From assembly GCF_003945545.1 (NCBI RefSeq), contig NZ_CP029617.1:1589001-1653000 (forward strand): a stretch of 64,000 nucleotides of DNA, given 5' to 3'. Shown here one piece after another: positions 33,375 to 42,792 of this stretch (positions are counted from its first letter, which is position 1; every line of letters starts with the position of its first letter). Origin of the DNA: Streptomyces sp. WAC 01529. Lineage in GTDB: Bacteria > Actinomycetota > Actinomycetes > Streptomycetales > Streptomycetaceae. The position numbers were made by a program, and so were the translations under genes. Below the pieces are notes generated by a model. The model searched no databases and had not been told where the DNA came from. It was given only the letters and a program-made list of their open reading frames with translations.

Positions 33375-34403
33375 GTGCGTACCGAACGAAACCTCACCCG
33401 TCTTGACCGGGTCTTCGCCCGGCTGGACCGTGAGCCGGAACGACCGGCCCACCTCGATGTCCCGAGGATGAGCCGGCACCGGGTCGTGCTCTTCGGCTCG
33501 ACCCTGGCGTTCTACCTCGCCATCGTCGTCGCCGTGCTGACCACCTCGTGGCTGGTGCGGTTCGACTGGCAGGTCATGTTCTTCCGGCCCTACCAGCAGT
33601 GGCCGGAGATCCACGCCTTCCTGGACTACTGGGTCGTCCTCGGCCAGCGCGGCCCGACCGCCGTCATGGTCGCGGCCTGGCTCGGCTGGCGCTCCTGGCG
33701 GCAGCACACGCTGCGCCCGCTGCTGATGTTCGGCGCCGCCCTGCTCCTGCTCAACGCGACGGTCGGCGCCGCCAAGATCGGCATGGGCCGCCTCGGTCCG
33801 CACTACGCCACCGCGATCGGCTCGAACGAGATGTGGCTCGGCGGCGATATATTCCCCTCCGGCCACACCGCCAACGCCGTCGTGACCTGGGGAATCCTCG
33901 CCTACATGGCCTCCACGCCACGCACCCGCCGCTATCTGTCGGCCCTGTCGGCCGTGGTCTCCCTCAGCGTCGGCCTCACCACCGTCTACCTCGGTACGCA
34001 CTGGCTGAGCGACGTCTTCCTCGGCTGGGCCGCGGGGCTGCTCATCCTGCTCGCGCTGCCCTGGTTCGAGCCGCTGATCTCCCGGATCGAGGCGGGCGTC
34101 CTCGGCCTGCGCGACTCCTGGCGCGCCCGTCGCGCGGGCGCCGCGGCCCTGCCCGGGCCCGTCGCGGCCCCGGTGGGCGTCCCCGCGATCGTGCCGCAGC
34201 GCCCCGCCGCCGAGGAGAGCGCACCGGCCCGCGAGACGGTCGGCGCCGCCCGCGCCGGACGCCCTCCGGCCTATCTCGCGCCGGGCCCGCACACGGCCCG
34301 CTCCGAGCGCACGCCGGTCACCCCGGCGGGCAGCCGCCGCCCGCCGCACCCCGACCGCGTCTCGCGCGGCACCACGTCCGCCCGCCCGGTGGCGGGCGGC
34401 TGA
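33375..34403 (+). CDS. PAP2 family membrane phosphatase
   Basis: This 342-aa protein starts at GTG (annotated MRTERNLTRLDRVF); TAACGT ends 8 nt before it and there is no ribosome site, so it may also be leaderless. It has six helices between about 35 and 230 and the three PAP2 motifs: KIGMGRLGP (variant of KX6RP), FPSGHTANA with the essential SGH, and GTHWLSDVFLGW with the second histidine. Such enzymes remove phosphate from undecaprenyl pyrophosphate or phosphatidate outside the membrane. The C-terminal about 110 residues are Ala/Pro/Arg-rich and disordered. A recycling role in cell-wall lipid carrier metabolism is inferred. Confidence 0.86.
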   Translation: MRTERNLTRLDRVFARLDREPERPAHLDVPRMSRHRVVLFGSTLAFYLAIVVAVLTTSWLVRFDWQVMFFRPYQQWPEIHAFLDYWVVLGQRGPTAVMVAAWLGWRSWRQHTLRPLLMFGAALLLLNATVGAAKIGMGRLGPHYATAIGSNEMWLGGDIFPSGHTANAVVTWGILAYMASTPRTRRYLSALSAVVSLSVGLTTVYLGTHWLSDVFLGWAAGLLILLALPWFEPLISRIEAGVLGLRDSWRARRAGAAALPGPVAAPVGVPAIVPQRPAAEESAPARETVGAARAGRPPAYLAPGPHTARSERTPVTPAGSRRPPHPDRVSRGTTSARPVAGG

Positions 34404-34448
34404 CCCCGACGGCGGGGGCGCCGGTACGCACAGCCCGTCCCCCGCACC

Positions 34449-34487
34449 GCGAAGGCCCCGGTTCCGTCGAGGAGCCGGGGCCTTCGC
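34449..34487. terminator. Bidirectional terminator between the PAP2 and I78-like genes
   Basis: GCGAAGGCCCCGG (34449-34461) pairs perfectly with 34475-34487, a 13-bp stem with a 13-nt loop that can itself pair (TTCC with GGAG). It sits between convergent genes. Confidence 0.75.
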
Positions 34488-34513
34488 CGTACGCCGTCGC
34501 CGCGAGCGGCCGC

Positions 34514-34729
34514 TCAGCCCTTCCAGGAGCGCGTCACGACGCCCTCCTTGACCTCGAAGTTGAGCCGCCCCGCGAGGTACTCCATGGTGATCATCGTCCC
34601 CGGCGGCAGCGACCTGACGGTGGACCAGCCGCGCTCGCGCGCCTGCTGCTCGGCGGCGTCGGCCGCCAGGCCCACGTAACGGTCCGGGCTGTCCTGGGGC
34701 TCTGCGGGTGGGGTCGGGATAGGTGCCAT
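34514..34729 (-). CDS. Peptidase inhibitor I78-like small protein
   Basis: This 71-aa protein starts [17 protein letters not shown]. The core [56 protein letters not shown] follows the I78 pattern of a short helix, the segment ending in a basic-hydrophobic loop (RSLPPG) and the final RLN.E....G.V.R strands. Cysteines of the fungal elastase inhibitor are absent. There is no signal peptide, so an extracellular role would need another export route. Inhibition of a serine protease is inferred from family only. Confidence 0.68.
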   Translation of the reverse strand: MAPIPTPPAEPQDSPDRYVGLAADAAEQQARERGWSTVRSLPPGTMITMEYLAGRLNFEVKEGVVTRSWKG

Positions 34730-35189
34730 GGCCGCCACGTTAGGCGGCGCGGGTCCGCCACGGAAGGCCGGGACCGCACACCAAGCGTCACGGGTCCCTC
34801 TCCGGTCACGCTTCTGTCACAGGATCACGACGCGCGTTTCGGCCGAACTCCGTCACACGTACGGGCGGTTCCGCACGGGGAACGGTGTAATTCACGAGCG
34901 GCTTCGCAACGCGCGCAAGCCGTGGGCACGGCTGCCCGAATTACCCTCCCCGAATAACGCCGAAGGCCCTTTACGAACCCTCCGCATTTCGGAATCCCGG
35001 TCCCCTCCACCGGAGGTGACGGCGCATAGGGAATTCATGGTTCCGGGTCGGCGCCGCGTGCGCCGCCCGCCCGGAAGCGGCGTACGCCCCCTGTCGGAGT
35101 CGGCACCGGCGCGCGCATCATGGCGTGAGCTTCGAGCGGCTTCGAGCGGGCGCGGGCAGGCCCGGGACGCGATGGCGAAGGGGCGGGAG
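34730..35189. other. Long intergenic region upstream of cytochrome oxidase subunit I
   Basis: This 460-bp stretch separates the I78-like gene from the ctaD start. The ctaD frame stays open through it, but the extra residues are Arg/Pro-rich and unlike any oxidase, so an N-terminal extension is not supported. I see no RNA gene or clear promoter. Confidence 0.4.
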
Positions 35190-36920
35190 ATGGGGACCGA
35201 GACGGTACGGGCGGTTCGGCGGCCGGGGCCGGAGCGGCGGCGAGGCCGGGTGGTGGTGGAGTGGCTGACCACCACCGACCACAAGAAGATCGGCCACCTC
35301 TACCTCATCACGTCGTTCGTCTTCTTCCTCGCCGCCGGTCTGATGGCCCTGATGATGCGAGCCGAACTGGCCCGCCCGGGACTCCAGCTGATGACCAACG
35401 AGGAGTTCAACCAGGCCTTCACCATGCACGGCACGATCATGCTGCTGCTCTTCGCGACCCCGACGTTCGCGGGGTTCGCCAACGAGATCATGCCGCTGCA
35501 GATCGGCTCGCCGGACGTCGCCTTCCCCCGGCTGAACATGCTCTCGTACTGGCTCTTCCTCTTCGGCGGCCTGATGGTGCTCGGCTCGCTGCTCGTGCCG
35601 AGCGGTCCCGCGGCCTTCGGCTGGTTCGCGTACGCCCCGCTCAACAGCATGGAGCGGTCGCCGGGCATCGGCGCCGACCTGTGGATCATGGGGCTCGCGC
35701 TCTCCGGCTTCGGCACGATCCTCGGCGCGGTGAACTTCCTGACGACGATCATCGGGATGCGCGCACCCGGGATGACGATGTTCCGGATGCCCATCTTCAC
35801 CTGGAACGTGCTGTTCACCTCGATCCTGGTGCTGATCGCCTTCCCCGTGCTCGCCGCCGCGCTGCTCGTCCTGGAGGCGGACCGGCGCTTCCACTCGCTC
35901 GTCTTCGCCTCGGAGAACGGGGGCGCGCTGCTGTGGCAGCACCTCTTCTGGTTCTTCGGGCACCCCGAGGTCTACATCATCGCGCTGCCGTTCTTCGGCA
36001 TCATCACGGAGATCATCCCGGTCTTCAGCCGCAAACCGATGTTCGGCTATCTGCCGCTGGTCGGCGCGACGATGGCCATCACGGGGCTCTCCGTGGTCGT
36101 GTGGGCGCACCACATGTTCGCGACGGGCGCGGTGCTGCTGCCCTTCTTCTCGTTCGTGTCGTTCCTCATCGCGGTCCCGACGGGCGTGAAGTTCTTCAAC
36201 TGGACGGGCACGATGCTCCGGGGCTCGCTCTCCTTCGAGACACCGATGCTGTGGGCGGTCGGGTTCCTGGTGAGCTTCCTGTTCGGCGGCCTCACGGGCG
36301 TCATCCTCGCCTCGCCGCCGCTCGACTTCCACGTCACCGACTCGTACTTCGTCGTCGCGCACTTCCACTACGTCGTGTTCGGCACGGTCGTCTTCGCGAC
36401 GTTCGGCGGCTTCTTCTTCTGGTGGCCGAAGCTGACGGGCAAGATGCTCGACGAACGCCTGGGCAAGATCCAGTTCTGGACGCTCTTCGTCGGCTTCCAC
36501 ACCACCTTCCTCGTCCAGCACTGGCTGGGCGCCGAGGGCATGCCGCGCCGCTACGCCGACTATCTGGCGGCGGACGGCTTCACGGTCCTCAACACCGTCT
36601 CGACCATCGGGGCGTTCCTGCTCGGCCTGTCCACCCTGCCGTTCCTCTACAACGTCTGGAAGACCGCCAGGTACGGCGAGAAGGTCGAGACCGACGACCC
36701 CTGGGGGTTCGGCCGCTCCCTGGAGTGGGCGACGTCCTGCCCGCCGCCGCGCCACAACTTCCGCACGCTGCCCCGGATCCGCTCCGAGTCCCCGGCCTTC
36801 GACCTGCACCACCCCGAGTACGCGGCGTTCACGGAGTGGAGGACGGACCGGCCTCCCGAGGATCCGCAGACCGAACACCCCGGTCCAGGGCCCGGCTCAG
36901 GAGGTCCCGGGACGCCCTGA
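35190..36920 (+). CDS. ctaD: Cytochrome c oxidase subunit I (aa3-type), lone paralogue
   Basis: This 576-aa 12-helix haem-copper oxidase subunit has the ATG at 35190 with AAGGGG 6 nt upstream; an ATG 18 nt earlier is possible. Metal ligands are all present: [11 protein letters not shown] (haem a), [19 protein letters not shown] with the His-Tyr cross-link pair, [10 protein letters not shown] (CuB) and [13 protein letters not shown] (haem a3 and a). K- and D-channel residues follow the A1 type. No ctaC, ctaE or ctaF gene is adjacent, so this is probably a second ctaD outside the main ctaCDFE operon. The last 92 nt overlap the convergent WYL regulator gene. Confidence 0.9.
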   Translation: MGTETVRAVRRPGPERRRGRVVVEWLTTTDHKKIGHLYLITSFVFFLAAGLMALMMRAELARPGLQLMTNEEFNQAFTMHGTIMLLLFATPTFAGFANEIMPLQIGSPDVAFPRLNMLSYWLFLFGGLMVLGSLLVPSGPAAFGWFAYAPLNSMERSPGIGADLWIMGLALSGFGTILGAVNFLTTIIGMRAPGMTMFRMPIFTWNVLFTSILVLIAFPVLAAALLVLEADRRFHSLVFASENGGALLWQHLFWFFGHPEVYIIALPFFGIITEIIPVFSRKPMFGYLPLVGATMAITGLSVVVWAHHMFATGAVLLPFFSFVSFLIAVPTGVKFFNWTGTMLRGSLSFETPMLWAVGFLVSFLFGGLTGVILASPPLDFHVTDSYFVVAHFHYVVFGTVVFATFGGFFFWWPKLTGKMLDERLGKIQFWTLFVGFHTTFLVQHWLGAEGMPRRYADYLAADGFTVLNTVSTIGAFLLGLSTLPFLYNVWKTARYGEKVETDDPWGFGRSLEWATSCPPPRHNFRTLPRIRSESPAFDLHHPEYAAFTEWRTDRPPEDPQTEHPGPGPGSGGPGTP

Positions 36921-37839
36921 TCCGGTCGGCGAGCGCGGCGGGCTCCACCACCTCGAACTCGAAGCCCATGAACATCACGTGGAACACCATCACGTCCAGG
37001 CTCGCCGCCCCCGTGCGCAGCAGACAGCTCCGCTCGGTCTCGGCCTCCAGGGTGCCGTCGCTCGGGGTGATCCGCTGGGCGGCCTCCTCCAGCGGCACGA
37101 GGAGGCGGACCACGGCCTGTGCGGCGTACGCGCGCGTGGAGACGCCCTGCGACACGTACGAGGCCAGATCGCCGGCCGGCGGCGTGCGCGGCGCGAAGCG
37201 CGGCCCGTGCGGCGGCCTCGGCGTGACGCGGTCCACGCGGAACGTACGCCAGTCCTCGCGCTCCAGGTCCCACCCCACGAGGTACCAGCGGCGCTCGGTG
37301 CACACGAGCCGGTGCGGCTCGACGACCCGGCGGCTCGCGCCGCCCCCGTGGTCGCGGTAGTCAAAGCGCAGCCGCTCGGCGTCCCGGCACACGCCCGCGA
37401 GTTCGGTCAGGACCGCGGGGTCCACGCCTTGCGGCTGCGGGGTGCGCAGCATCGGCACGGTGAAGGCGTTGAGGGCGCCGACGCGGTGGCGCAGCCGACT
37501 GGGCAGCACCTGTTCCAGCTTGGTGAGGGCGCGCACCGAGGTCTCGCCGATGCCCTCGATGCCCTGTCCGGCGGCGGTGCGCAGGCCGACCGCGACCGCG
37601 ACCGCCTCGTCGTCGTCCAGGAGCAGCGGCGGCAGCTCGGCCCCCGCGCCGAGCTGGTAGCCGCCGCCGGTGCCGGGGCTGGCGTTGACGGGGTAGCCGA
37701 GTTCGCGCAGCCGGTCCACGTCACGGCGGACCGTGCGCGGGGTGACGCCGAGCCGATCGGCGAGGTCCGCGCCGGACCAGTCGCGGTGGGCCTGCAGCAG
37801 GGAGAGCAGGCGGAGCAGTCGTGCCGAGGTCTCCAACAT
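36829..37839 (-). CDS. WYL-domain transcriptional regulator (DeoR-like helix-turn-helix)
   Basis: This 336-aa regulator has an N-terminal HTH_11 domain ([44 protein letters not shown], residues 8-52) and a WYL domain (about 140-215), which in other proteins binds nucleic acids or nucleotides; [28 protein letters not shown] is its core. The tail (about 230-320) is the C-terminal WCX-like part. The end ([11 protein letters not shown]) overlaps the cytochrome oxidase gene on the other strand by 92 nt. The target is unknown; family members are often autoregulatory. Confidence 0.88.
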   Translation of the reverse strand: MLETSARLLRLLSLLQAHRDWSGADLADRLGVTPRTVRRDVDRLRELGYPVNASPGTGGGYQLGAGAELPPLLLDDDEAVAVAVGLRTAAGQGIEGIGETSVRALTKLEQVLPSRLRHRVGALNAFTVPMLRTPQPQGVDPAVLTELAGVCRDAERLRFDYRDHGGGASRRVVEPHRLVCTERRWYLVGWDLEREDWRTFRVDRVTPRPPHGPRFAPRTPPAGDLASYVSQGVSTRAYAAQAVVRLLVPLEEAAQRITPSDGTLEAETERSCLLRTGAASLDVMVFHVMFMGFEFEVVEPAALADRIRASRDLLSRALDRGVRSADPREAGPSSTP

Positions 37840-37891
37840 GAACGCGATTGTGCCCCGGGTTCAGGACAGCCACGGTCCGCGATGCACGATG

Positions 37892-38794
37892 TCAGCTCTC
37901 CGTGGACCCCTCCGTACTGGTCTCCGTCCCGGCCCCTGCCCTCCGGACGCGGACGGCGAGGTCGTTGTCGTTCGTGTAGTACGGGCCGACCTCGACCGCC
38001 CCGTGCGGGGTCTCGCGGCGCACCACCGGGTACGTGAAGATCGTCTTCTTGTCCGCGACGTCGTCGAGCAGGCGGGCGACGCGTACCCGCGGCCCGCTCT
38101 CGCCCGCCGGGAGCAGCCACAGGTCCCAGGGCCCGGGACCGCTGTCGGCGAGCGGGCCCTGGTCGAGGCCGAAGGTGAACTCCGGCCCCTCGGCGGTGAC
38201 TTCGGCCCGGCGGACGAGGCCGGGTTCGGCGCGCCGGACGGCCTCGGCGTACGCGGCCTCGGTCAGCGCGGTGCCGTAGAGCCGGCCGTGCACGGTCAGC
38301 GCCGCGCCCGCGAGCCCGAGTTCGCCCGCCTCGGCGTGCGGCGCCCGCAGCCAGCTGCGCACCGAGAGGTTGCCCTGCTTGGTCGCGTACGGGATGCGCA
38401 CCGCGACATGGCCGCGGCTGCCGCTCGGCGCGCGGTCCACCAGCGAGCGCAGGTCGTTCACGCCCGGCATCAGACGGCGCGGCTCACCGCCCGCGACCTG
38501 GGCGTAGGCGTTCCAGCGGCCCTCGGCGAGTTCGACGCTGCTGGGCAGCGCGGCCCGCAGCCGCCCGTCGGCCGACGGGGAGAGCGGCAGCCGGACGTAG
38601 TCCTCGGCGGAGTCGGCGTCCCGGCGGCGCAGCAGCAGATGGACCGTGTCCTTCGCCCCGGCCCCGCCGGGGTCCGTCACGTCGAAGGTGAGGCCTCCCG
38701 CGGAGTCGGCGACGCAGTCGGCGCGCGGTGCCGTGGCGGCCTTACTGTCGTCCCCGGCGTGCGAGGCGGCCCGCGAGGTGGCCAGGGGCGTCAT
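37892..38794 (-). CDS. Uncharacterised protein coupled to a glycosyltransferase
   Basis: This 300-aa soluble protein starts MTPLATSRAASHAGDD, its ATG overlapping the glycosyltransferase stop by 4 nt. The sequence is mostly beta-rich with acidic turns; SGGLTFDVTDPGGAGAKDTVHLLLRRRDADSAEDYVRLPLSPSADGRLRAALP and a second related block (LSVRSWLRAPHAEAGELGLAGAALTVHGRLYGTALT) look like two similar beta-sandwich repeats. Relatives in Streptomyces are, from memory, called transferases without proof. No catalytic motif is evident. Coupling suggests it helps the glycosyltransferase, perhaps in binding glycan. Confidence 0.65.
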   Translation of the reverse strand: MTPLATSRAASHAGDDSKAATAPRADCVADSAGGLTFDVTDPGGAGAKDTVHLLLRRRDADSAEDYVRLPLSPSADGRLRAALPSSVELAEGRWNAYAQVAGGEPRRLMPGVNDLRSLVDRAPSGSRGHVAVRIPYATKQGNLSVRSWLRAPHAEAGELGLAGAALTVHGRLYGTALTEAAYAEAVRRAEPGLVRRAEVTAEGPEFTFGLDQGPLADSGPGPWDLWLLPAGESGPRVRVARLLDDVADKKTIFTYPVVRRETPHGAVEVGPYYTNDNDLAVRVRRAGAGTETSTEGSTES

Positions 38795-40053
38795 GCGGTC
38801 GATCCCTTCGTCTGTACGCGCCCGAGGTCCCGCACCGCGTACGCGCCCCCGAGCAGCGCGCCGCGCGTGCGGTGCAGGGAGCCGCGGAGCCGGCCCCCGA
38901 GCGAGCTGCCCTGGGTGATCATTCCGGTGAACATCGCGTCGTACCGCTCGGCTATCCGGACCGGGTCGAAGCGCTCGGAGTCCTGGAGCGCGGCGTCCGC
39001 CATCCGGTGCCGGAGCGAGTCGTCGTTGATCAGTTCGAGCAGACCGCTCGCGATGGCGTCGGGGTTGCCGACCTCGACGAGACGCCCGTCGACGCCGTTG
39101 GCGATGATCTCGCCCGGGCCGTGCGGGCAGTCGGTGGCGACGACGGGCAGCCCGCAGCGCATCGCCTCGACGATGGTCATGCCGAAGGACTCCAGGCTGG
39201 AGGTGACGGCGGCGATCGAGCCCTTGGCCCACTCGGGCTCGATGGGGTGGGCGGCGCCCATGAGGAAGACGTGGTTGTAGAGACCGAGTTCGTCGATCAG
39301 GGCGCGCAGCTTCTCCTTCTGCCTGCCGCTGCCGTAGATCCGCAGCCGCCAGTCGGGGCGCTCGCGCCGGACCTTGTCGAAGGCCCTGATCAGCAGGTCG
39401 TACCGCTTCACGGGGGCGAGGCGCCCGGCGGCGACGACCCACTTGTGGGAGCCGTCGGCGGGCTCTATGCCGGGGGCGGGGACGGGGTTCGGCAGGGCCT
39501 GCACATGGACGCCGGGCAGCCGCATCTTGCGGCTGTAGGCGCGGGCGTCGGCCTCGGTCGTCGTGGTCAGGACGTCGAGGCGGGGGTAGACGCTGCGGAG
39601 CTGGCGGCGGAGTTCCTTGGAGTGGCTGTCCAGCGTCAGGTGTTCCTGGCCGACGCGCAGGGGGCCGCGCGCGGTCTGGCGTGCGATGTGCACATTGAGC
39701 CCGGGGCGGGTGCCGACGACGACGTCCGCGTCCAGCGCCGCGAGGTGGGCGGCGATGCGCCGGTCGGTGAGGGCGCTGTACTGGGCGTAGCGGCCCTCGG
39801 CGCTGGGGAACGTCCGGGCGGGCCGCAGATGCTCGGGGGCCTCGCCCTCGTAGCCCGGGCTGTCCTTGCGCGTGTCCACGAGGTGGCTCAGGCGGACGCG
39901 CGGGTCAGGCGCGAACACCGGCTCGTCGCGATGGCGGAAGACGGAGACGATCTCGACGTCGTGCTGCTGGGCCAGTGTGTTCGCCAGGTTGTACGTCGTC
40001 CGGATCGTGCCTCCGATCCCGTACGCGTTGTGTATCAGGAAAGAGATGTGCAT
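38791..40053 (-). CDS. GT4 family glycosyltransferase
   Basis: This 420-aa GT-B fold enzyme starts MHISFLIHNAYGIGGTIRTTYNLANTLA, with the N-terminal Rossmann motif and GG for donor contact. The C-terminal donor site carries KWVVAAGRLAPVKRYDLLIRAF and the E-x7-E motif ESFGMTIVEAMRCGLPVVAT. It probably transfers a sugar from a nucleotide donor to a cell-surface acceptor; TDSHS-like motifs and the coupled gene 37892 do not settle which. The stop overlaps the next ATG (ATGA). Confidence 0.9.
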   Translation of the reverse strand: MHISFLIHNAYGIGGTIRTTYNLANTLAQQHDVEIVSVFRHRDEPVFAPDPRVRLSHLVDTRKDSPGYEGEAPEHLRPARTFPSAEGRYAQYSALTDRRIAAHLAALDADVVVGTRPGLNVHIARQTARGPLRVGQEHLTLDSHSKELRRQLRSVYPRLDVLTTTTEADARAYSRKMRLPGVHVQALPNPVPAPGIEPADGSHKWVVAAGRLAPVKRYDLLIRAFDKVRRERPDWRLRIYGSGRQKEKLRALIDELGLYNHVFLMGAAHPIEPEWAKGSIAAVTSSLESFGMTIVEAMRCGLPVVATDCPHGPGEIIANGVDGRLVEVGNPDAIASGLLELINDDSLRHRMADAALQDSERFDPVRIAERYDAMFTGMITQGSSLGGRLRGSLHRTRGALLGGAYAVRDLGRVQTKGSTA

Positions 40054-40216
40054 GCGTCCCCGTATCCCGCGTTTCCATGCGGACAGTCCCCCTCGTCCGC
40101 CTACCGCAGGGTTAGACGGGTATTCCTGGCCAAAGGTTGGGTGTCATAGCCATCCTTTTTTTGGACAGATACGTGACCGGAGGCCAAGGACGGGAACTCT
40201 CCCGAGGTCTCGCGTA

Positions 40217-41542
40217 TCACGGCTGGTAGGCGAGCTGGGGCACGTCGAAGCAGTTGTCGTTCATGTCCCCTCCCTGGGTGACCCAGCCTCTCCCGTCCCG
40301 CCAACGTGCCACCGACACACACGTCCTGCGGCTCCCCGGCGGCTCGGCCCGTTCCTCGAAGGTGACGGGGAGCAGCAGTCCGCGCGCGGAGTACGGCTCA
40401 TTCCGGTTCATGTATCCGTCCACGCACGCGCGCGTGACGTCCCCGCCCGCCTCCGCACCGCCCCCGGCCAGGCACGAGGTCGCCGCGTCGGTGAACCACA
40501 TGGCGGCGGCCCACCCCTCCAGCTGCCACTGCGAGAGCCCCTTCTCTCCGCCGTCCTTCATGGCGGCGCGGAACTCGCGTACGGCCGGGTGCGCGGTGTC
40601 CTCATAGTTCCTGCTCGATCCGGTGGCCCACAGGGCGTTGCGGCAGCGCGGCGCGTCCTTGTAGTCCTCGCCGACGGTCGAGGTCCAGTTCTGCACGTTG
40701 GTGACCTTGGCGGTGACCTTCGCGCCGACGTCGTCCATCGCCTCGCACAGCTGGGCGTTGCCGTGCGTGTCCATCGCGTCGAAGACGAGGTCGGCGCCCT
40801 GCTCCTTCAGGTCGGCGGCGGCGGCGCGGAAGTTGGGCAGCGCGAAGTCGACCTGTTCGGTGACCACCTTGTAGCCCTCCGCCTTCAGGCCCCGGGTGAC
40901 CAGACGGGCGTACGCGGCGGACGCGGCCTGGTTGTAGGAGACGACGGCCGCGGTCCGTGCCCCCTGCTCCCGCTTGAAGTAGCGGTAGACCTCGGTGCCG
41001 CCGTAGAGCCTGCCGTCCCAGCCCGGCTTCCCGTTCCGCGGGGCGAGGCTGCCGTAGATCCCGTACAGATGCGGATAGGTGTCGTACGCGGGCCCGATCG
41101 GCTGTCCGCCGATGTCGGGCACGCCCGCGCGGGAGACCCGGGAGGCGCCCGCGTACTCCAGGGAGGCGGTGGCCACGAGCGCGACGACCTTGTCCTCGTC
41201 GACGAGTTCGCGCACGCAGTCGTTGTTGCCCACCCCGCTGCCGCCGTCGTCGCAGGTGCGCACCTCCACCCGGCGGCCCTGGATGCCGCCGCGCGCGTTC
41301 AGCCGGTCGAAGTAGGCCTTGGCGCCGTCGCGCGGCCCGGTGAACGCGGCGCCGCCGACCGGGCTGGTGGCGCTGGTGATGATGCCGACCCTGACCGGCG
41401 CCCCGCCTGCCGGGGCGGGGGCCGTGCCGCGCCGCTCGAAGTCGCTCTCGGGCAGCCGGCTCCCGCAGGCCGCGCTCGCCGCGCCCGCCAGCAGGAGCGC
41501 GGCGGTGAGCAGAACCTCAGCAGCCCGGACCGGGCGACGCAT
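40217..41542 (-). CDS. ABC transporter substrate-binding lipoprotein, LivK-like
   Basis: This 441-aa solute-binding protein of the branched-chain amino-acid type (periplasmic-binding-protein fold type I) has a signal peptide and lipobox: LLTAALLLAGAASAACGSR with the lipidated Cys around 26. Core blocks VRVGIITSATSPVGGAAFTGPRDGAKAYFDRLNARGGIQGRRVEVRTCDDGG and LVATASLEYAGASRVSRAGVPDIGGQPIGPAYDTYPHLYGIYG are LivK-like, though the ligand-binding residues differ. It overlaps the next gene by 26 nt. It is divergent from and likely works with the fused LivHMG/LivF transporter at 42793-46201. The ligand is unknown. Confidence 0.84.
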   Translation of the reverse strand: MRRPVRAAEVLLTAALLLAGAASAACGSRLPESDFERRGTAPAPAGGAPVRVGIITSATSPVGGAAFTGPRDGAKAYFDRLNARGGIQGRRVEVRTCDDGGSGVGNNDCVRELVDEDKVVALVATASLEYAGASRVSRAGVPDIGGQPIGPAYDTYPHLYGIYGSLAPRNGKPGWDGRLYGGTEVYRYFKREQGARTAAVVSYNQAASAAYARLVTRGLKAEGYKVVTEQVDFALPNFRAAAADLKEQGADLVFDAMDTHGNAQLCEAMDDVGAKVTAKVTNVQNWTSTVGEDYKDAPRCRNALWATGSSRNYEDTAHPAVREFRAAMKDGGEKGLSQWQLEGWAAAMWFTDAATSCLAGGGAEAGGDVTRACVDGYMNRNEPYSARGLLLPVTFEERAEPPGSRRTCVSVARWRDGRGWVTQGGDMNDNCFDVPQLAYQP

Positions 41543-42074
41543 TCCCGCTCAGCTTCACCAGCGCGCAGAGGGTCTTGACCGACACCTTCCAGGTGTCGTC
41601 CTCGTTGACGGCCGTCCCGGCGGCGTCGGGCAGCGCGGTGGCGCCCTTCAGGGTCAGCGCGTACGTGACGTCGGCCTCGTCGGCCGCGGTGAAGTCGACC
41701 TCGCCGACCTCGGCGGCGACCTGCTTGCCGCGCTCGTCGCCGCTGAAGCTCTCAAGGACGGCGCGCATCTTGGGCCCGTTCTCCAGGACGGCTTCCTTGT
41801 CCTTCAAGGAGACCTTGGGGTCGAAGAACTTCTCCCAGTTCTCCCGGACCTCCTTCTCGGCGGCCGCCGGGTCGGCGGGCGCGGAGGCGTCTTCCTCGGT
41901 GGACTCGGCGGATTCGGAGGGCTCGGCGGGCTTGGAGGACTGCTCCACGGTCGGCTCGGGCGGCGTGCCGCTGTCCCCGCCCCCGCTGTCGTCGCCGCAG
42001 GCCACGGCGGCCGGACCGATCAGCATGACCGCGGCGGCCGCCAGCACCGCGCCGCGCACTCTTGCCCGCATCAT
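41517..42074 (-). CDS. Small secreted lipoprotein with an MTB12-like domain
   Basis: This 185-aa protein starts MMRARVRGAVLAAAAVMLIGPAAVACGDDS; the upstream 31 residues in frame are not part of a signal. The lipobox is AVACG. An acidic Ser/Pro spacer (residues 25-75) precedes a domain (about 80-185) related to the low-molecular-weight antigen MTB12 fold, ENWEKFFDPKVSLKDKEAVLENGPKMRAVLESFSGDERG to the end. The function of that domain is unknown. Its ORF overlaps the LivK-like gene by 26 nt, so the two are probably cotranscribed in the order lipoprotein, LivK. Confidence 0.74.
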   Translation of the reverse strand: MMRARVRGAVLAAAAVMLIGPAAVACGDDSGGGDSGTPPEPTVEQSSKPAEPSESAESTEEDASAPADPAAAEKEVRENWEKFFDPKVSLKDKEAVLENGPKMRAVLESFSGDERGKQVAAEVGEVDFTAADEADVTYALTLKGATALPDAAGTAVNEDDTWKVSVKTLCALVKLSGNASPGPGC

Positions 42075-42191
42075 CTGGCTCACCACCGGGTGTCGGTCCG
42101 GGCCCGCGGGCCTCGGAGCTTTCAGGGTCGGCTTCCAGAGGGCATAGTGCAAGCGATCGGCCGACATGGACAGACCTCCAACGAGACTGCC

Positions 42192-42788
42192 ATGACCGAT
42201 GTGACCGACGTGACCGACGACGTGTCCCAGGGGGCCTCGATGCGGGCGGCTCAGACAGCTCGGACAGCCAACCCGGCCCGGTCACGCCCCGCGCACCCCG
42301 TCCTGTGGGCCGCCCTCGCGGCGCTTGCGGGCGGCGCGGTGCTCTGCGTGATCGGCTGGTACGGCGTCTCCGGGGAGCGCTTCGCCGAGCGGCAACTGCC
42401 CTACCTCGCCTCCTGCACGGTCCCGGGCGCGGCCCTGATCATCGCGGGCGCGGTACTGCTCACGCACGGCAGGAGCGCCCTGGCGGCGGCGCGCGTCGAG
42501 GAGCTGTACGACCTCCTGGTCGCGGCGGAGCCCGCCACCGCCCCCGAGCGGGACCGGACCCCGATGGCGACGAGCGACGAACTCCGCACGGTCCCCGGCG
42601 GCACCCTGCGGCACCGCGCCGACTGCCCCCTGGTCGCGGGCAAAGCTGAGGCGGCCCCCGCCGACGCCACGACCCTGGCGCGGGGCGCCCTCACCCCCTG
42701 CCCTATCTGCGCGCCGCAGCCCCCGAAGGCCCGCCCCGAGCCGCCCGACGACCCGCCGACCGCCTCCGAGCCCACGCCGGGGCGATGA
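42192..42788 (+). CDS. Membrane protein with a small C-terminal Cys/His motif
   Basis: This 198-aa protein starts MTDVTDVTDDVSQGASMRAA; the first residues are a short TDV repeat. It has two hydrophobic segments (VLWAALAALAGGAVLCVIGWYGVSG and YLASCTVPGAALIIAGAVLLTHG). A cytoplasmic C-terminal part holds HRADCPLVAGK and PCPICAP, a His-Cys-Cys-Cys set that could bind one metal ion. It ends 4 nt before the LivHMG gene, so it belongs to the same operon. Function is unknown; a transporter accessory is conceivable. Confidence 0.72.
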   Translation: MTDVTDVTDDVSQGASMRAAQTARTANPARSRPAHPVLWAALAALAGGAVLCVIGWYGVSGERFAERQLPYLASCTVPGAALIIAGAVLLTHGRSALAAARVEELYDLLVAAEPATAPERDRTPMATSDELRTVPGGTLRHRADCPLVAGKAEAAPADATTLARGALTPCPICAPQPPKARPEPPDDPPTASEPTPGR

Positions 42789-42792
42789 CCCG

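Noticed and set aside
34728..35189. N-terminal extension of cytochrome oxidase subunit I
   Set aside because: Subunit I starts a few residues before the [12 protein letters not shown] motif. The extra residues are low-complexity and have no ribosome site at a matching start.
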